DNA of 64,000 nucleotides. It comes from Streptomyces xantholiticus (GTDB lineage: Bacteria; Actinomycetota; Actinomycetes; Streptomycetales; Streptomycetaceae). The notes under the pieces were generated by a model. The model had not been told where the DNA came from. It did no database searches and saw only the letters and a list, made by a program, of their open reading frames with translations. The position numbers and the translations under genes are program-made. The stretch spans positions 1 through 64,000 of the forward strand of contig NZ_BMWB01000013.1 of NCBI RefSeq assembly GCF_014651015.1, given 5' to 3'. This document shows positions 44,647 to 52,315 of this stretch, piece by piece (position 1 is the first letter of the stretch; each line of letters opens with the position of its first letter).

Positions 44647-45876
44647 TCAAGGCAGAGGCCTGGGCGGGCGCAGCCCCTGGTACCGGCCGCTGGGGCGCAT
44701 CCGCAGCGGGCGCTCCGCGTACTCCTCCAGCGCGTGGGCGATCCAGCCCGCCGTGCGTGCCACCGCGAACACCGTCTCGCCGGCGTCGGCGGGCATCCCC
44801 GAGGACACGGAGAGCACCGCGAGTGCCAGGTCGACATTGGCGTACAGCGCGGTGTGGCGGGCGCTCGTGTCGATCACGTCCTGGGCGGCGTCCAGCGCGG
44901 GGCGTGCCCGGGGGACATCGGCGAGGGCCGCGAACAGCGCCTGCGCGCGGGGGTCCTCGCCCGGGTAGAGACGGTGTCCGAGGCCGGGGATCCGCCGGCC
45001 CGCCCGCAGATGGTCGGCCACGACCGGCGTGGCTCCGCCCCGCTCGATCACCTCGGCCAGCATCCTGTGCGCGAGGCCGCTCGCGGCGCCGTGCAAGGGT
45101 CCTTCCAGGGCGCCAAGTCCGGCGGAGACGACGGCATAGGGGTGTGCGCGGGCGGACGCGGCGACCCGGGCGGCGAGCGTGGACGCCGCGAGGTCGTGGT
45201 CGATGAGCAGGCAGAGCGCCCGGTCCAGCACGCGGAGTGAGGCGTCGTCGGCGGGCCGGCCGGTCAGCCGGGGCCACAGCCGCCAGGCGATCGGGCCGTC
45301 GCCGCCGTGTTTCCGGCCGGTCACGGGCAGCGCGTCGACGAGTGTCGAGATCAGGCAGGTACCGGTGCCCGCCACCATCGTGGGGTCGAGGTCGAAGCGG
45401 AGCGGGTCGGTGGCGGATGCGGCGACGACCGCGACGCGCAGCCGGTCCATGGTCCCGGCGTGGGCGGGCAGGGAGTCGACGGCGCTGCGGGCGGCCCTCA
45501 GCGGTTCTGTCGGGCTGACGAAGCGGAAGCCGTGTTCCAGACGGCCGCTCAGCAGCCACCGGACGATCTCCTCGTACGAGTAGCGCTCAGCGAGTGCGAC
45601 GGCGTCGACGCCGCGGAAGTAGTAGCGGTCGTTCTCGATGAGGGTGATCTCCGTACGGAAGGTCAGTTCGCCTGCGGGCCGGTCCTCCCGCCTGCCCTTG
45701 CGCGCGAGGGCGTCGACCTCGGCGGCGTCGAAGGTGCTGCCGCGGCCGCTGGGGCTGCGGCGGCTGGCGAGTTGGCCGCGGCTCACATACGCGTACACCG
45801 TTTCCGGCTTCACACCCAGGCGCTCGGCCGCTTCGCGGGTGGTGAGCCGGGCTCCGACCTCGTCCTGCTCCGTCAT
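44647..45876 (-). CDS. Citrate synthase paralogue with N-terminal helix-turn-helix domain
   Basis: 409 residues from ATG 45876. Residues ~8-60 form a MerR/excisionase-type HTH: LTTREAAERLGVKPETVYAYVSRGQLASRR...FDAAEVDALARK. The rest is a citrate-synthase domain, shorter than housekeeping enzymes: ENDRYYFRGVDAVALAERYSYEEIVRWLLSG, LEGPLHGAAS (His), GLGHRLYPGEDPRAQAL (His), YANVDLALAVLS (Asp), so the catalytic triad appears present. Divergent from a second citrate synthase gene, with a 13-bp palindrome between. A DNA-binding citrate synthase could act as a metabolic sensor-regulator, which is inference. An ATG at 45894 lies against the palindrome and lacks room for a ribosome site. Confidence 0.88.
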   Translation of the reverse strand: MTEQDEVGARLTTREAAERLGVKPETVYAYVSRGQLASRRSPSGRGSTFDAAEVDALARKGRREDRPAGELTFRTEITLIENDRYYFRGVDAVALAERYSYEEIVRWLLSGRLEHGFRFVSPTEPLRAARSAVDSLPAHAGTMDRLRVAVVAASATDPLRFDLDPTMVAGTGTCLISTLVDALPVTGRKHGGDGPIAWRLWPRLTGRPADDASLRVLDRALCLLIDHDLAASTLAARVAASARAHPYAVVSAGLGALEGPLHGAASGLAHRMLAEVIERGGATPVVADHLRAGRRIPGLGHRLYPGEDPRAQALFAALADVPRARPALDAAQDVIDTSARHTALYANVDLALAVLSVSSGMPADAGETVFAVARTAGWIAHALEEYAERPLRMRPSGRYQGLRPPRPLP

Positions 45877-45895
45877 GACCAGAACTCTATCCATA

Positions 45896-45908
45896 TTGAT
45901 TCAATCAA
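45896..45908. promoter_or_regulatory. Palindrome between divergent citrate synthase genes
   Basis: TTGATTCAATCAA is a perfect 13-bp inverted repeat in an AT-rich island between two high-GC genes. It is followed at once by TTGACA (45911-45916), a good -35 hexamer for the rightward gene. The site could bind the HTH domain of the leftward citrate synthase. Confidence 0.6.
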
Positions 45909-45966
45909 CATTGACACTGATCCGGTCAAGCATGGAAGGTGCAGTCAGGAAAAGGGAGGCAGAACC

Positions 45967-47130
45967 ATGTCGATCAGCGCACCGCCCGCCGACTCCGGCA
46001 TACCGCGCGGTCTCGCCGGCGTCGTCGTCACCGACACGGCCCTCGGGGACGTCCGTGGGCGTGAGGGCTTCTACCACTACCGGCAGTACTCGGCCGTCGA
46101 ACTGGCCGAACGCGGCACCTTCGAGGACGTCTGGCACCTGATGTTCCACGGCCGGCTGCCGGACGCCGCCGAGCGCGCCGCCTTCACCGCGCACACGGCA
46201 TCGCTGCGCCGGCTTCCCGAGAGCGTCGGCGCGGCACTGCCCGCGATCGTCCGCGCCGGCTCCGCCTCCGGCCCGCTCGCCGGTCTGAGGACCGCGCTGT
46301 CGCTGTTCGGCGCCTGCGCCGGGATGAGGCCCGTGTACGACCTGGCCCCCGAGCGCCGCCGCGCCGACGCGCTCGCGGCCTGCGCCGCCGTACCGACTCT
46401 GCTCACCGCGCTGTACCGGATCGGCCGCGGGCTCGAGCCCGTCGAACCGCGCGATGACCTGCCGTATGCGGCGAACTACCTCTACATGCTGACCGGTTGC
46501 GAGCCAGATCCCGTGCGCGCCCGAGCCGTCGAGCAGTATCTGATCTCCACCGTGGACCACGGCTTCAACGCCTCGACTTTCACGGCGCGGGTGATCACCT
46601 CCACCGGGGCCGATGTCGCCGGGTGCCTCGTCGGTGCCGTCGGCGCCCTCTCCGGGCCCCTGCACGGCGGTGCGCCGAGCCGCGCCCTGGACACGCTCGA
46701 CGCCATCGGCACACCGGACCGCATCGACGCATGGATCAGGGAACGCGTGCTGGCGGGGGAGCGGATCATGGGCTTCGGCCACCCCGTCTACCGCACGCAG
46801 GACCCGCGTTCGCGGATGCTGCGCCAGATCGCCGAGACTTTCGGCGGGCCGCTCGTCCGGTTCGCGCTCGAGGTGGAGTCGCGTGTGGAGGCGATCCTCG
46901 CCGAGCTGAAGCCCGGGAGGGAACTGCACACGAACGTCGAGTTCTACGCGGGCGTCGTCATGGAACTGTGCGGACTGCCCAGGGAGATGTTCACGCCGAC
47001 GTTCTGCGCGGCACGCGTCGTCGGCTGGAGCGCCAACATTCTGGAGCAGGCGGAGGACTCCAAGATCATCCGGCCGGCGGCCCGTTACGTGGGGACGCCA
47101 CCGCCGCAGCCGCTCCCGGCCCTCCTCTGA
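45967..47130 (+). CDS. Citrate synthase / methylcitrate-synthase-like enzyme
   Basis: 387-residue citrate synthase family protein. Seen: RGLAGVVVTDTALGDVRGREGFYHYRQYSAVELAERGTFEDVWHLMFHG, GALSGPLHGGAP (first catalytic His), GFGHPVYRTQDPR (second His), and NVEFYAGVVMELCGLP where classical enzymes have NVDFYSG: Glu replaces the catalytic Asp at this position by my alignment. ATG 45967 with AAAGGGAGG 8 bases upstream. Length is typical of bacterial type II-like short forms. The function may be citrate or 2-methylcitrate synthesis, or a relative with another acyl acceptor. Confidence 0.87.
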   Translation: MSISAPPADSGIPRGLAGVVVTDTALGDVRGREGFYHYRQYSAVELAERGTFEDVWHLMFHGRLPDAAERAAFTAHTASLRRLPESVGAALPAIVRAGSASGPLAGLRTALSLFGACAGMRPVYDLAPERRRADALAACAAVPTLLTALYRIGRGLEPVEPRDDLPYAANYLYMLTGCEPDPVRARAVEQYLISTVDHGFNASTFTARVITSTGADVAGCLVGAVGALSGPLHGGAPSRALDTLDAIGTPDRIDAWIRERVLAGERIMGFGHPVYRTQDPRSRMLRQIAETFGGPLVRFALEVESRVEAILAELKPGRELHTNVEFYAGVVMELCGLPREMFTPTFCAARVVGWSANILEQAEDSKIIRPAARYVGTPPPQPLPALL

Positions 47131-47179
47131 CCGGCCCCTATTCTGGAGGCCACAGCTGCCCCGGCCCCGGAGTGTCGTC

Positions 47180-48277
47180 TTGAGCAAGCCGCAGATCCCC
47201 GTCGTCGTCCTCGCGGGCTTTCTGGGATCCGGCAAGACGACTTTGCTCAACCAACTGCTGCGCACCAGTCGCGGGACCAGGATCGGCGCCATCGTCAACG
47301 ACTTCGGGTCGATCGAGATCGATGCCATGACCGTGGCCGGACAGCTCGGTGACTCCACGGTCTCGCTCGGCAACGGCTGCCTGTGCTGTGCCGTCGACGC
47401 GAGCGAACTCGATGTGTTCCTCGACAAGCTCACCCGGCCCGCCGCCGGCCTCGACGTGATCGTCATCGAGGCGAGCGGCCTCGCCGAACCGCAGGAACTG
47501 GTGAGGATGCTCCTCGCCAGCGACAACGACCGGATCGTCTACGGCGGCCTCGTCGAGGTCGTCGACGCGGCCGAGTTCGAGCAGACCCGTGATCGGCACC
47601 CGGAGCTCGACCGCCATCTCGCCGTCGCCGACCTCGTCGTACTGAACAAGGCGGACCGGGTCGGTGATGGGGAGCGGCGAGCGCTGCGAGAGACGATCAC
47701 CGGGCTCGCCGACCGGGCCGCCGTGGTCCCGGCATCGTACGGGCGGATCGACCCCGAGCTGTTCTTCGAGCCGCGGCCGCGGACCGAACGGGTCGGACAG
47801 CTGTCCTTCGAGGACCTCCACGACGACGACCACGACGAACACGCTCAGGACGGCCATCTGCACGCCGCCTACGAGAGCGCCTCGTTCACCTCCGCGGATC
47901 CCCTCCATCCGCGGAGGCTGCTGGACTTCCTCGACTCACGGCCCGAAGGGCTGTACCGCATCAAGGGATTCGTCGACTTCGGCGTACTCGACCCACGCAA
48001 CCGGTACACGATCCACTCCGTGGGCCGGTTCCTGCGCTTCTACCCGGAGCCCTGGCCGTCGGGCGACGCCGAGCGGCTCACACAGCTGGTGCTCATCGGC
48101 TCCGGCGTCGACACCCGGGCCCTGCTGTCGCACCTCGACGCCGCCCGCATCACCGGAACCGAAGAGGCCCCTGAGGAGCACAGCCTGTGGGGCGTCCTGC
48201 GATATGTGCCTCAGGTGTCCTCGGACGACCTGTCCGAGGACACCTCCGAGGACTCTTCCGAGGGCTACGGCGGCTAG
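47180..48277 (+). CDS. CobW/COG0523-family GTP-binding metallochaperone
   Basis: 365-residue G3E P-loop GTPase. Seen: Walker A AGFLGSGKTTLLNQLL, the metal motif GNGCLCCAV (Cys67, Cys69, Cys70), Walker B-like DVIVIEASGLAEP, NKAD base motif in VVLNKADRV, a His/Asp-rich insert DLHDDDHDEHAQDGH with several His (about residues 213-230), and the CobW_C domain (RIKGFVDF...SVGRFLRFYPEP). The family inserts or delivers zinc, cobalt or other metals. TTG 47180 was taken because GGAG lies 7 bases upstream and the frame begins there. Convergent with parC; the stop codons overlap. Confidence 0.88.
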   Translation: MSKPQIPVVVLAGFLGSGKTTLLNQLLRTSRGTRIGAIVNDFGSIEIDAMTVAGQLGDSTVSLGNGCLCCAVDASELDVFLDKLTRPAAGLDVIVIEASGLAEPQELVRMLLASDNDRIVYGGLVEVVDAAEFEQTRDRHPELDRHLAVADLVVLNKADRVGDGERRALRETITGLADRAAVVPASYGRIDPELFFEPRPRTERVGQLSFEDLHDDDHDEHAQDGHLHAAYESASFTSADPLHPRRLLDFLDSRPEGLYRIKGFVDFGVLDPRNRYTIHSVGRFLRFYPEPWPSGDAERLTQLVLIGSGVDTRALLSHLDAARITGTEEAPEEHSLWGVLRYVPQVSSDDLSEDTSEDSSEGYGG

Positions 48278-50724
48278 CTCGCCGGCCCCGCGAGCACGGC
48301 GACCGGCGACAGGAGAGGCGTGCCGGAGCCGTCGCGGCGCGGGTCGGGCTCCGGGAGCTCGGCGGGGGAGCCGTTCTTCTGCGCCGCCCTGGCCGGTGCC
48401 GCGCCCGCCCAGCCCAGGACCAGCACGTCCTCGCCCTTCAGGAAGCGCTGGCAGCGCACGCCGCCGGTGGCCCGTCCCTTGCGCGGGTACTGGTCGAACG
48501 GCGTCAGCTTCGCCGTCGCCATGGAGTCGTCCAGCGTGCCGTGCGAGCCCGCCACCGTGAACACCACCGCGTCGCCCGCCGGATCCACCGCCGTGAACGA
48601 GATGACCTCCGCGCCCTCCGCCAGCTTGATGCCGGCCATACCGCCGGCCGGACGGCCCTGTGGACGCACCTGTGCGGCGGGATAACGCAGCAACTGGGCG
48701 TCCGAGGTGATGAACACCAGGTCCTCCTCGCCGGTGTGCAGCTCGACGGCACCGACGATCCGGTCGCCGTCCTTGAGCGTGACGACCTCCAGCTCCTCCT
48801 TGTTGGAGGGATAGTCGGGCACCACCCGCTTGACCACGCCCTGCAGGGTCCCGAGCGCGAGGCCCGGCGACGACTCGTCGAGAGTGGTCAGGCAGACGAC
48901 CGTCTCGTCCGCCTGAAGCGACAGGAACTCCGCGACCGGCGCACCGCCGGAGAGGTTGGGGGCGGCCGCCGTGTCCGGCAGCTGCGGCAGGTCGATCACC
49001 GACAGCCGCAGCAGCCGCCCTGCCGAGGTCACGGCGCCCACCTCGCCGCGCTGTGTGGCGAGCACGGCGGAGACGATCACATCGTGCTTGGCGCGCTTGC
49101 TCCTGCCTTCCACCAGCGGCTCGCCCGTGGCCGTACGCGCGAGCAGGCCGGTGGAGGAGAGCAGGACCCGGCAGGGGTCGTCCGCCACCTGCAGCGAGGC
49201 CGCCGGCGCGGGCGTGCCCGCGGACTCCAGCAGCACCGTGCGCCGCGGGGTACCGAACTTCTTCGCCACCGCGGCCAGTTCGGAGGAGACCAGTTTGCGC
49301 AGTTCGGCGTCCGACTCGAGGATGCCGGTCAGCTCGTCGATCTCGCCGTTGAGCCGGTCGCGCTCGCTCTCGAGCTCGATCCGGTCGAACTTGGTGAGCC
49401 GGCGCAGCGGGGTGTCCAGGATGTACTGCGTCTGGATCTCGCTCAGCGAGAAGTGCTCGATGAGCCGCTCCTTCGCCTGGGCCGAGTTGTCGCTGGACCG
49501 GATGATCCGGATGACCTCGTCGATGTCGAGGAGGGCGACGAGCAGGCCCTCGACCAGGTGCAGCCGGTTCCGGCGCTTGGTGCGCCGGAACTCGCTGCGC
49601 CGCCGGACGACGTCGAAGCGGTGGTCGAGATAGACCTCGAGCAGTTCCTTCAGACCGAGCGTGAGCGGCTGCCCGTCGACCAGCGCCACGTTGTTGATGC
49701 CGAAGGACTCCTCCATCGGAGTCAGCTTGTACAGCTGCTCCAGGACCGCCTCCGGGATGAACCCGTTCTTGATCTCGATGACCAGACGCAGGCCGTGCTC
49801 GCGGTCGGTGAGGTCCTTGACGTCCGCGATGCCCTGGAGCTTCTTCGACCCGACCAGGTCCTTGATCTTGGCGATGACCTTCTCCGGGCCGACCGTGAAG
49901 GGCAGTTCCGTGACGACCAGACCCTTGCGGCGCGCGGTGACGTTCTCCACGGACACGGTGGCACGGATCTTGAACGAACCGCGGCCGGACTCGTAGGCGT
50001 CCCTGATGCCGTTCAGACCGACGATGCGGCCGCCGGTCGGCAGGTCCGGGCCCGGCACATGGCGCATCAGCGTCTCGAGGTCCGCGCCGGGGTGTCTGAT
50101 GAGGTGGCGCGCCGCGGCGATGACCTCCCCCAGATTGTGCGGGGGCATATTGGTCGCCATACCGACCGCGATCCCGGACGCCCCGTTGACCAGCAGGTTC
50201 GGATAGGCGGCGGGAAGCGCGACGGGCTCGCGCTCCTGGCCGTCGTAGTTCGACTGGAAGTCGACCGTGTCCTCGTCGATCGACTCGGTCATCAGGCCGG
50301 TGGCGTCTGCCATCCGGCACTCGGTGTACCGCATGGCGGCCGGCGGATCGTCGTTGCCCAGCGAGCCGAAGTTTCCGTGACCGTCGACCAGCGGCAGGCG
50401 CATCGAGAACGGCTGCGCCATGCGCACGAGGGCGTCGTAGATCGATGCGTCACCGTGCGGGTGCAGCTTGCCCATGACCTCACCGACGACGCGGGCGCAC
50501 TTCACATAGCCGCGGTCGGGACGCAGCCCCATCTCGTTCATCTGGTAGACGATGCGGCGGTGCACCGGCTTCATGCCGTCGCGTGCGTCCGGCAGGGCCC
50601 GGGAGTAGATCACCGAGTACGCGTACTCGAGGAAGGAGCCCTGCATTTCGTCCACCACGTCGATGTCGAGGATCCTCTCCTCGAAGTCGTCCGGCGGTGG
50701 GGTCTTCGTGCTGCGGCGGGCCAT
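48274..50724 (-). CDS. parC: DNA topoisomerase IV subunit A
   Basis: 816-residue type IIA topoisomerase cleavage subunit. Seen: YAYSVIYSRALPDARDGMKPVHRRI, HPHGDASIYDALVRMAQPFS (quinolone pocket), catalytic Tyr133 in AAMRYTECRM, a coiled C-gate region and a C-terminal beta-pinwheel with weak repeats but without a perfect GyrA box (QRRGGRG). That absence plus the parE partner support topoisomerase IV. Residues at the quinolone positions are Ala93 (Ser83 of E. coli GyrA) and Asp97 (Asp87). ATG 50724 with AAGGAGC about 10 bases upstream. It is 10 kb from parE and on the other strand. Confidence 0.93.
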   Translation of the reverse strand: MARRSTKTPPPDDFEERILDIDVVDEMQGSFLEYAYSVIYSRALPDARDGMKPVHRRIVYQMNEMGLRPDRGYVKCARVVGEVMGKLHPHGDASIYDALVRMAQPFSMRLPLVDGHGNFGSLGNDDPPAAMRYTECRMADATGLMTESIDEDTVDFQSNYDGQEREPVALPAAYPNLLVNGASGIAVGMATNMPPHNLGEVIAAARHLIRHPGADLETLMRHVPGPDLPTGGRIVGLNGIRDAYESGRGSFKIRATVSVENVTARRKGLVVTELPFTVGPEKVIAKIKDLVGSKKLQGIADVKDLTDREHGLRLVIEIKNGFIPEAVLEQLYKLTPMEESFGINNVALVDGQPLTLGLKELLEVYLDHRFDVVRRRSEFRRTKRRNRLHLVEGLLVALLDIDEVIRIIRSSDNSAQAKERLIEHFSLSEIQTQYILDTPLRRLTKFDRIELESERDRLNGEIDELTGILESDAELRKLVSSELAAVAKKFGTPRRTVLLESAGTPAPAASLQVADDPCRVLLSSTGLLARTATGEPLVEGRSKRAKHDVIVSAVLATQRGEVGAVTSAGRLLRLSVIDLPQLPDTAAAPNLSGGAPVAEFLSLQADETVVCLTTLDESSPGLALGTLQGVVKRVVPDYPSNKEELEVVTLKDGDRIVGAVELHTGEEDLVFITSDAQLLRYPAAQVRPQGRPAGGMAGIKLAEGAEVISFTAVDPAGDAVVFTVAGSHGTLDDSMATAKLTPFDQYPRKGRATGGVRCQRFLKGEDVLVLGWAGAAPARAAQKNGSPAELPEPDPRRDGSGTPLLSPVAVLAGPAS

Positions 50725-50959
50725 CGCGGCTGCTGCTCCTTCACGTACCAGGTGGGCATCTGACGCGGACCATTGTGGACCGTCCCGCCGACAACGCCGA
50801 CCGCGACCCGTGATCCGCCCCCGCACCCCGGGGGAATGCGCCGCGCCGCAGGGGGAACGGTGCGGCTCCGGGCCCGGGAACTTCGCCAGGTGTCCGCACG
50901 CTTGCATACAGTGGCAGCTCTGGCAGCACTTCCAAGTTTTCGCGATCGAAGGGACGTAC

Positions 50960-52315
50960 ATGCCCATGGGTCACACGGCCACAGCGCAGGCCGGGTCCGG
51001 CGGCCTGACAGCGACCGAGCACCGCCTGGCCAACGGCCTGCGCGTGGTGCTCTCCGAGGACCACCTGACCCCGGTCGCCGCGGTCTGCCTCTGGTACGAC
51101 GTCGGTTCACGCCACGAGGTCAAGGGCCGTACAGGACTCGCCCACCTCTTCGAGCACTTGATGTTCCAGGGCTCCGGCCAGGTGAAGGGGAACGGCCACT
51201 TCGAGCTGGTCCAGGGAGCCGGCGGTTCGCTGAACGGCACCACCAGCTTCGAGCGGACCAACTACTTCGAGACGATGCCCACGCACCAGCTGGAGCTTGC
51301 GCTCTGGCTGGAGGCCGACCGCATGGGCTCGCTGCTGGCCGCCCTCGACGACGAGTCGATGGAGAACCAGCGCGACGTCGTCAAGAACGAGCGCCGCCAG
51401 CGGTACGACAACGTGCCCTACGGCACCGCCTTCGAGAAGCTGACCGCCCTCGCCTATCCGGAGGGCCACCCCTACCACCACACCCCGATCGGCTCGATGG
51501 CCGACCTGGACGCGGCGACCCTCGAGGACGCCCGCGCCTTCTTCCGCACCTACTACGCGCCCAACAACGCGGTGCTGTCGGTCGTCGGTGACATCGAACC
51601 CGAGCAGACGCTCGCCTGGATCGAGAAGTACTTCGGGTCCATCCCCGCACACGACGGCAAGCAGCCGCCGCGCGACGGCACCCTCCCGGACAACATCGGC
51701 GCCCAGCTGCGCGAGGAGATCGTCGAGGAGGTCCCTGCCCGCGCCCTGATGGCCGCCTACCGCCTCCCCCACGACGGCACCCGCGAGTGCGACGCCGCGG
51801 ACCTGGCGCTGACCGTCCTCGGCGGCGGGGAGTCCTCCCGGCTGCACAACCGGCTGGTGCGCCGTGACCGGACCGCCGTCGCGGCCGGGTTCGGCCTGCT
51901 GCGGCTGGCCGGCGCCCCGTCGATGGGGTGGCTCGACGTCAAGACCTCCGGCGGCGTCGACGTCCCGCAGATCGAGGCGGCCGTCGACGAGGAGCTGGCG
52001 CGCTTCGCGGCCGAGGGCCCGACCGCGGAGGAGATGGAGCGCGCACAGGCGCAGCTGGAGCGCGAATGGCTGGACCGGCTCGGCACGGTCGCCGGCCGTG
52101 CCGACGAACTCTGCCGATACGCGGTCCTGTTCGGTGACCCGCAGCTGGCCCTCACCGCCGTGAAGCGTGTGCTCGAGGTCACCCCCAAGGAGGTGCAGGC
52201 GGTCGCCAAGGCGCGTCTTCACCCCGAGAACCGGGCGGTGCTGGTCTACGAACCGGTCGCCGCCGAAGAGACCGAAGCGGCCGACGGACACGAGCACGAG
52301 GGGACGGACCAGTGA
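50960..52315 (+). CDS. M16 zinc metallopeptidase, catalytic subunit
   Basis: 451-residue insulinase-like peptidase. Seen: RLANGLRVVLSEDHLTPVAAVCLWYDVGSRHE, the inverted zinc motif HxxEH as HLFEHLMF (His62, Glu65, His66), the distal zinc Glu in ENQRDVVKNERRQRYDN, then PYHHTPIGS and the second M16 domain. Complete catalytic set, so active. It starts at ATG 50960 with GAAGGGA 5 bases upstream. The stop overlaps the start of the next M16 gene by 4 bases, the layout of heterodimeric M16 proteases in which a second, inactive subunit completes the chamber. Cytoplasmic, no signal peptide. Confidence 0.92.
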   Translation: MPMGHTATAQAGSGGLTATEHRLANGLRVVLSEDHLTPVAAVCLWYDVGSRHEVKGRTGLAHLFEHLMFQGSGQVKGNGHFELVQGAGGSLNGTTSFERTNYFETMPTHQLELALWLEADRMGSLLAALDDESMENQRDVVKNERRQRYDNVPYGTAFEKLTALAYPEGHPYHHTPIGSMADLDAATLEDARAFFRTYYAPNNAVLSVVGDIEPEQTLAWIEKYFGSIPAHDGKQPPRDGTLPDNIGAQLREEIVEEVPARALMAAYRLPHDGTRECDAADLALTVLGGGESSRLHNRLVRRDRTAVAAGFGLLRLAGAPSMGWLDVKTSGGVDVPQIEAAVDEELARFAAEGPTAEEMERAQAQLEREWLDRLGTVAGRADELCRYAVLFGDPQLALTAVKRVLEVTPKEVQAVAKARLHPENRAVLVYEPVAAEETEAADGHEHEGTDQ

